From positions 1-8,097 of the forward strand of contig JAEYNS010000313.1 of the NCBI GenBank assembly GCA_023412435.1: 8,097 nucleotides of DNA. Direction: 5' to 3'. The stretch's first letter is position 1. Each line of letters begins with the position of its first letter. Both the position numbers and the translations under genes were made by a program. Below the pieces are notes generated by a model, which saw only the letters and a list, made by a program, of their open reading frames with translations, had not been told where the DNA came from and did no database searches. This document shows positions 5,799-8,097 of this stretch, in pieces. The DNA comes from Actinomycetes bacterium (GTDB lineage: Bacteria > Actinomycetota > Actinomycetes > Propionibacteriales > Propionibacteriaceae).

Positions 5799-7223
5799 AT
5801 GACCCAGGCCACGGCACCGGCACGCCCGGCGCGTCCGTCCCGCGACGAGGACCCGCGCAACCCGAACCACCGGCTCGCTGCCCTGCTCGACCCGGGTTCG
5901 CTGGTGCTGATCACCCCCGATGACGGTTCCGGCATGCTGGCCGCCACCGGCACCGTCAACGGGTCACCGGTCGTCGCGTTCTGCTCGGACGCGACGGTGA
6001 TGGGCGGGGCGATGGGGGTGGACGGTTGCGAAGCCGTCGTCCAGGCCTACCGGCGGGCGATGGTGGACAGGGTGCCGATCATCGGGGTCTGGCACTCCGG
6101 CGGGGCACGGCTGGCCGAGGGCGTGCTGAGCCTGCACGCGGTCGGTCGGATCTTCCACGCCATGACCCAGGCCTCCGGCAAGATCCCGCAGATCTCGATC
6201 GTGCTGGGCGCGGCGGCCGGCGGCGCCGCCTACGGGCCGGCGCTCACCGACGTCGTGATCATCGCTCCCACCGGACGGATCTTCGTGACCGGGCCGGACG
6301 TCGTCCGGTCGGTGACCGGCGAGGACGTCGACATGGAGCGGCTCGGCGGCCCGGACACCCACGAACGGCGCTCGGGCGTGGTGCACGTCGTGGCCGACAA
6401 CGAGGCGGACGCCCTGGCGCGCGGCCGGGCGCTGACCACCCTGCTGGCGGCGCAGGGTGCGATCGCCGCCGAGGTGCCCGATCCCGACCTGTCGGAACTG
6501 CTGCCCGATTCCCCCAAGCGTGCCTACGACGTCCACCCGCTGCTGAACGGGCTCCTCGACGAGGGCTCCGCCTTCGAGTTGCACGCGCGGTGGGCGCCGA
6601 ACATCACCATCGCCCTCGGCAGGCTGGGCGGGCGCACCGTGGGGGTGATCGCCAACAACCCGCTGCGGCTGGGTGGTTGCCTCGACTCGCTCAGCGCCGA
6701 GAAGGCGGCCCGGTTCGTCCGGCTCTGCGACACCTTCGGGGTGCCGCTGGTGGTCGTGGTGGACGTACCCGGCTACCTGCCGGGCGTCGGCCAGGAATGG
6801 GACGGCGTGGTGCGTCGCGGCGCGAAGCTGCTGCACGCCTTCTCCGAGGCGTCGGTCCCGCGGGTGACGCTGGTCACCCGCATGGCCTACGGCGGCGCCT
6901 ACATCGCCATGAACTCCCGGTCGCTGGGCGCCACCCGGGTGTTCGCGTGGCCCAGTGCCGAGATCGCCGTGATGGGGTCGGTGGCCGCGATCCGCATCCT
7001 GCACCGCCGCAAGCTGGCCGAGATCGCACCGGACATGGTGGCCACGGTCGAGGCCGACCTCGCGGCCGAGCACGAGCGGAGCGCCGGCGGGATCGACAAG
7101 GCGGTGGAGATCGGCGTGGTGGACGAGATCATCTCCCCCACTGCCACCCGGTCTGCGATCGCGGCCGCGATCCGCGCCGCCGACACCGGCGTCCGGGGAG
7201 GCCACACCAACATTCCGCTGTGA
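5799..7223 (+). CDS. accD6: Acyl-CoA carboxylase carboxyltransferase beta subunit, AccD6 type
   Basis: The 474-residue protein has the two crotonase-like halves of an acyl-CoA carboxylase beta subunit, which moves CO2 from carboxybiotin to acetyl-CoA (or propionyl-CoA). The N-terminal half includes CSDATVMGGAMGVDGCEAV (62-80), HSGGARLAEG (99-108) and the oxyanion-hole stretch GAAAGGAAYGPALTDV (137-152). The C-terminal half has NNPLRLGGCLDSLSAEKAARF (286-306), DVPGYLPGVGQEW (322-334) and RMAYGGAYIAMNSRSLGA (361-378). It resembles mycobacterial AccD6 in length, motifs and C-terminal end (NIPL), and AccD6 likewise ends a fab operon. Ile369 after GGAY falls at the position where Asp/Ile discriminates propionyl- from acetyl-specific subunits in S. 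coelicolor (PccB D422), arguing for acetyl-CoA use. A good ribosome binding site (GGAG, 5788-5791) lies 12 nt after fabF. The biotinylated alpha subunit is not in the window. Confidence 0.95.
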   Translation: MTQATAPARPARPSRDEDPRNPNHRLAALLDPGSLVLITPDDGSGMLAATGTVNGSPVVAFCSDATVMGGAMGVDGCEAVVQAYRRAMVDRVPIIGVWHSGGARLAEGVLSLHAVGRIFHAMTQASGKIPQISIVLGAAAGGAAYGPALTDVVIIAPTGRIFVTGPDVVRSVTGEDVDMERLGGPDTHERRSGVVHVVADNEADALARGRALTTLLAAQGAIAAEVPDPDLSELLPDSPKRAYDVHPLLNGLLDEGSAFELHARWAPNITIALGRLGGRTVGVIANNPLRLGGCLDSLSAEKAARFVRLCDTFGVPLVVVVDVPGYLPGVGQEWDGVVRRGAKLLHAFSEASVPRVTLVTRMAYGGAYIAMNSRSLGATRVFAWPSAEIAVMGSVAAIRILHRRKLAEIAPDMVATVEADLAAEHERSAGGIDKAVEIGVVDEIISPTATRSAIAAAIRAADTGVRGGHTNIPL

Positions 7224-7233
7224 CAGCGCGTCA

Positions 7234-7273
7234 GAGGGAAGATTGCCCTCCGGGGGCGGATTCTCCCCGGTTT
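7234..7273. terminator. Possible terminator hairpins in the convergent gap
   Basis: Two short inverted repeats follow the accD6 stop: GAGGG/CCCTC (7234-7238 with 7246-7250) and CCGGGG/CCCCGG (7250-7255 with 7265-7270), the second followed by TTT. They lie between the ends of accD6 and the convergent DUF3145 gene, where a terminator serving both strands is expected. The T-run is very short, as is common in high-GC actinomycetes, so function is uncertain. Confidence 0.4.
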
Positions 7274-7283
7274 GCGGGCGGGC

Positions 7284-7781
7284 TCAGCTGACCCGGTGCA
7301 GCCAGCGGACGGGGGCGTCCTCGCTGGCGTGGCGGAAGACCTCGAGCTCGTCGTCCCAGCTGGTGCCCAGCAGGTCCTTGACGGCGTCCTCGAGCGGCTT
7401 GCCGCCCAGCGCCTCGGAGACCAGCGCCCGCTTGAGCCGGTTCTCGTGGATGAGGATGTCGCCGTTGAGGCCCATCACCGCCGAGAAGACGCCCAGGCGC
7501 GGGGTGTAGGCCCAGCGCATCCCCTCGCTGGTACGGGTCGCCTCCTCGGTCACTTCGAAGCGCAGGCGCTGGCACCGGGTGAGGGCTGAGGTGACCTCGG
7601 CGCCGGTGCCGACGCGGCCGGCCCAGGCGAACTCGGTGCGCAGCGAACGCGGCTCGGCGGGTTGGGGCGTCCAGTCGAAGCGGATCGGACAGCCGACGGC
7701 AGCGCTCACCGCCCACTCGATGTGAGGGCAGAGCGCTGTCGGCGCCGAATGGATCAGGATGATCCCGCGCGTGCTGTCCAT
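7284..7781 (-). CDS. DUF3145 family protein of unknown function
   Basis: This 165-residue protein matches the actinobacterial DUF3145 family. Recognisable parts are TRGIILIHSAPTALCPHIEW (4-23), RFDWTPQPAEP (34-44), LRFEVTEE (73-80), MGLNGDILIHENRLKRAL (103-120) and the C-terminal SWDDELEVFRHASEDAPVRW (141-160) ending LHRVS. The start at 7781 is chosen because family members begin just before the RG(I/V)L-like strand, and GAAGGGG (complement of 7788-7794) lies 6 nt upstream. An in-frame ATG at 7853 would add 24 unconserved residues. No signal peptide, membrane span or catalytic motif is visible; it looks like a cytosolic alpha/beta protein. A member sits beside fabF in Streptomyces (SCO2391 after fabDHPF), so its closeness to the fatty acid genes is recurrent, though here it is transcribed convergently. 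Function is unknown. Confidence 0.87.
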   Translation of the reverse strand: MDSTRGIILIHSAPTALCPHIEWAVSAAVGCPIRFDWTPQPAEPRSLRTEFAWAGRVGTGAEVTSALTRCQRLRFEVTEEATRTSEGMRWAYTPRLGVFSAVMGLNGDILIHENRLKRALVSEALGGKPLEDAVKDLLGTSWDDELEVFRHASEDAPVRWLHRVS

Positions 7782-7883
7782 CTGTGTCCCCTTCGCTGAG
7801 ATGTGCCTTCCCCAGCAACCTCGACCCGAAGGAGATGGTTCATTCTGCCCCACCCGTCACTGCAGCACCAGTCGCCCCCGCGG

Positions 7884-7919
7884 TGGACAGTTCTCGCCGA
7901 GGACGGCCAGAAGTGTCCA
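7884..7919. repeat. Nested inverted repeats TGGACA/TGTCCA around GTTCTCG/CGAGGAC
   Basis: TGGACA (7884-7889) and TGTCCA (7914-7919) are perfect inverted copies. Inside them GTTCTCG (7890-7896) and CGAGGAC (7898-7904) are inverted with one G-T wobble. The heptamers recur nearby: GTTCTCG at 8031 and 8050, and CGAGGAC at 7971 and 8009. Nested palindromes like this occur at ends of mobile elements and in operators; neither role can be assigned here. Confidence 0.5.
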
Positions 7920-7934
7920 GTCCGGCGGGGTGGG

Positions 7935-7965
7935 GTCCGTCCCCGTGCGCCCAGGGACCGTCCCC
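7935..7965. repeat. Direct repeat G(T/A)CCGTCCCC, two copies
   Basis: GTCCGTCCCC (7935-7944) and GACCGTCCCC (7956-7965) are 10-bp copies with one mismatch, 21 bp apart start to start, joined by GTGCGCCCAGG. On the other strand they read GGGGACGG(T/A)C, a theme I associate with short interspersed repeats in other bacterial genomes. GTCCC (7939-7943) can also pair with GGGAC (7954-7958). Confidence 0.5.
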
Positions 7966-8008
7966 TGACCCGAGGACGCGCCGCTGCACCGAGCGCTCCC
8001 GTCGTTGT

Positions 8009-8037
8009 CGAGGACTCCCTCCCCGAGGGAGTTCTCG
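8009..8037. repeat. Strong 12-bp hairpin
   Basis: CGAGGACTCCCT (8009-8020) and AGGGAGTTCTCG (8026-8037) form a 12-bp stem with a single G-T wobble and a 5-nt loop (CCCCG). It is the longest near-perfect inverted repeat I found in the window. No T-run follows on either strand, so a standard intrinsic terminator is unlikely. It may be an interspersed palindrome, or a structured element belonging to the gene beyond the right edge. Confidence 0.65.
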
Positions 8038-8057
8038 GTGTGGTGGGGAGTTCTCGG
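8027..8057. repeat. Direct repeat GGGAGTTCTCGG, two copies
   Basis: GGGAGTTCTCGG occurs exactly at 8027-8038 and 8046-8057, 19 bp start to start, just under two helical turns. The first copy overlaps the right arm of the hairpin at 8009-8037, and GTTCTCG also appears at 7890-7896. Spacing and exactness would fit paired protein-binding sites or a decaying tandem repeat. Confidence 0.6.
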
Positions 8058-8097
8058 CGGGAGGGGGAGGCTCGGCTGCCGACCCTCAGGGCCAGCG

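Larger units (their letters stand above)
7782..8097. other. Intergenic region upstream of DUF3145, rich in short repeats
   Basis: I find no gene in these 316 bases. No reading frame on either strand has a credible ribosome binding site with protein-like composition; the frame entering from 7759 is a shadow. The DUF3145 promoter should lie here, but I see no convincing -35/-10 pair on the minus strand. The outer 215 bases hold several inverted and direct repeats (annotated separately). The next gene to the right must begin or end beyond 8097. Confidence 0.6.

Noticed and set aside
5964..7205. 413-codon minus-strand frame opposite accD6, and the 421-codon plus-strand frame at 6026-7291
   Set aside because: Both are Arg/Gly/His-rich out-of-frame translations of accD6.
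7782..7853. Longer DUF3145 start at 7853
   Set aside because: The added 24 residues are unconserved in appearance, and a good ribosome binding site precedes the ATG at 7781.
7759..7968. 69-codon plus-strand frame over the DUF3145 start region
   Set aside because: It has no ribosome binding site, overlaps the DUF3145 start on the other strand, and its product is unlike any known protein.
1..8097. tRNA or rRNA genes, CRISPR arrays, phage or transposase genes
   Set aside because: None seen. There is no regularly spaced repeat array, and all sizeable coding regions are assigned to chromosomal housekeeping families.

Overview
The window is a high-GC stretch with strong G/C preference at third codon positions. 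It carries a type II fatty acid synthesis (FAS II) locus of the kind found in Actinomycetota. The gene order, regulator then fabD-fabH-acpP-fabF, and a DUF3145 gene close by, recall the Streptomyces fasR-fabDHPF locus. The accD6-type carboxyltransferase at the operon's end recalls mycobacterial fabD-acpM-kasA-kasB-accD6. The mixture suggests an actinomycete outside those two groups; I cannot name the genus from sequence alone.

Layout. 1-653 (minus): 5' part of a PHP-domain metal-dependent phosphoesterase gene whose 3' end lies outside the window. 654-703: short divergent promoter region. 704-1882 (plus): PucR-type regulator resembling FasR. 1883-2034: control region holding a perfect 7+3+7 palindrome whose right arm overlaps a candidate -10. 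2035-7223 (plus): a tight operon of fabD, fabH, acpP, fabF and accD6. fabD/fabH overlap by GTGA, fabH to acpP is 46 nt, acpP to fabF 5 nt and fabF to accD6 12 nt. 7224-7283: convergent gap with possible hairpin terminators. 7284-7781 (minus): DUF3145 gene. 7782-8097: intergenic DNA unusually rich in inverted and direct repeats.

How the genes fit together. AccD6 would supply the carboxyltransferase half of malonyl-CoA synthesis, with its biotinylated partner encoded elsewhere. FabD moves malonyl onto AcpP, FabH makes the first condensation and FabF elongates. FabG, the dehydratase and the enoyl reductase are not in the window. The regulator, just upstream of the operon promoter, is the obvious candidate controller.

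Most unusual feature. FabD is about 90 residues longer than a typical FabD and ends in what reads as a complete biotinyl/lipoyl-type carrier domain. At the position where the modified lysine should be it has arginine (R358). The result is a malonyltransferase fused to an apparently unmodifiable carrier fold, in the same operon as an acyl-CoA carboxyltransferase. This is the best lead for something undescribed. The repeat cluster at the right edge is a second, weaker one.
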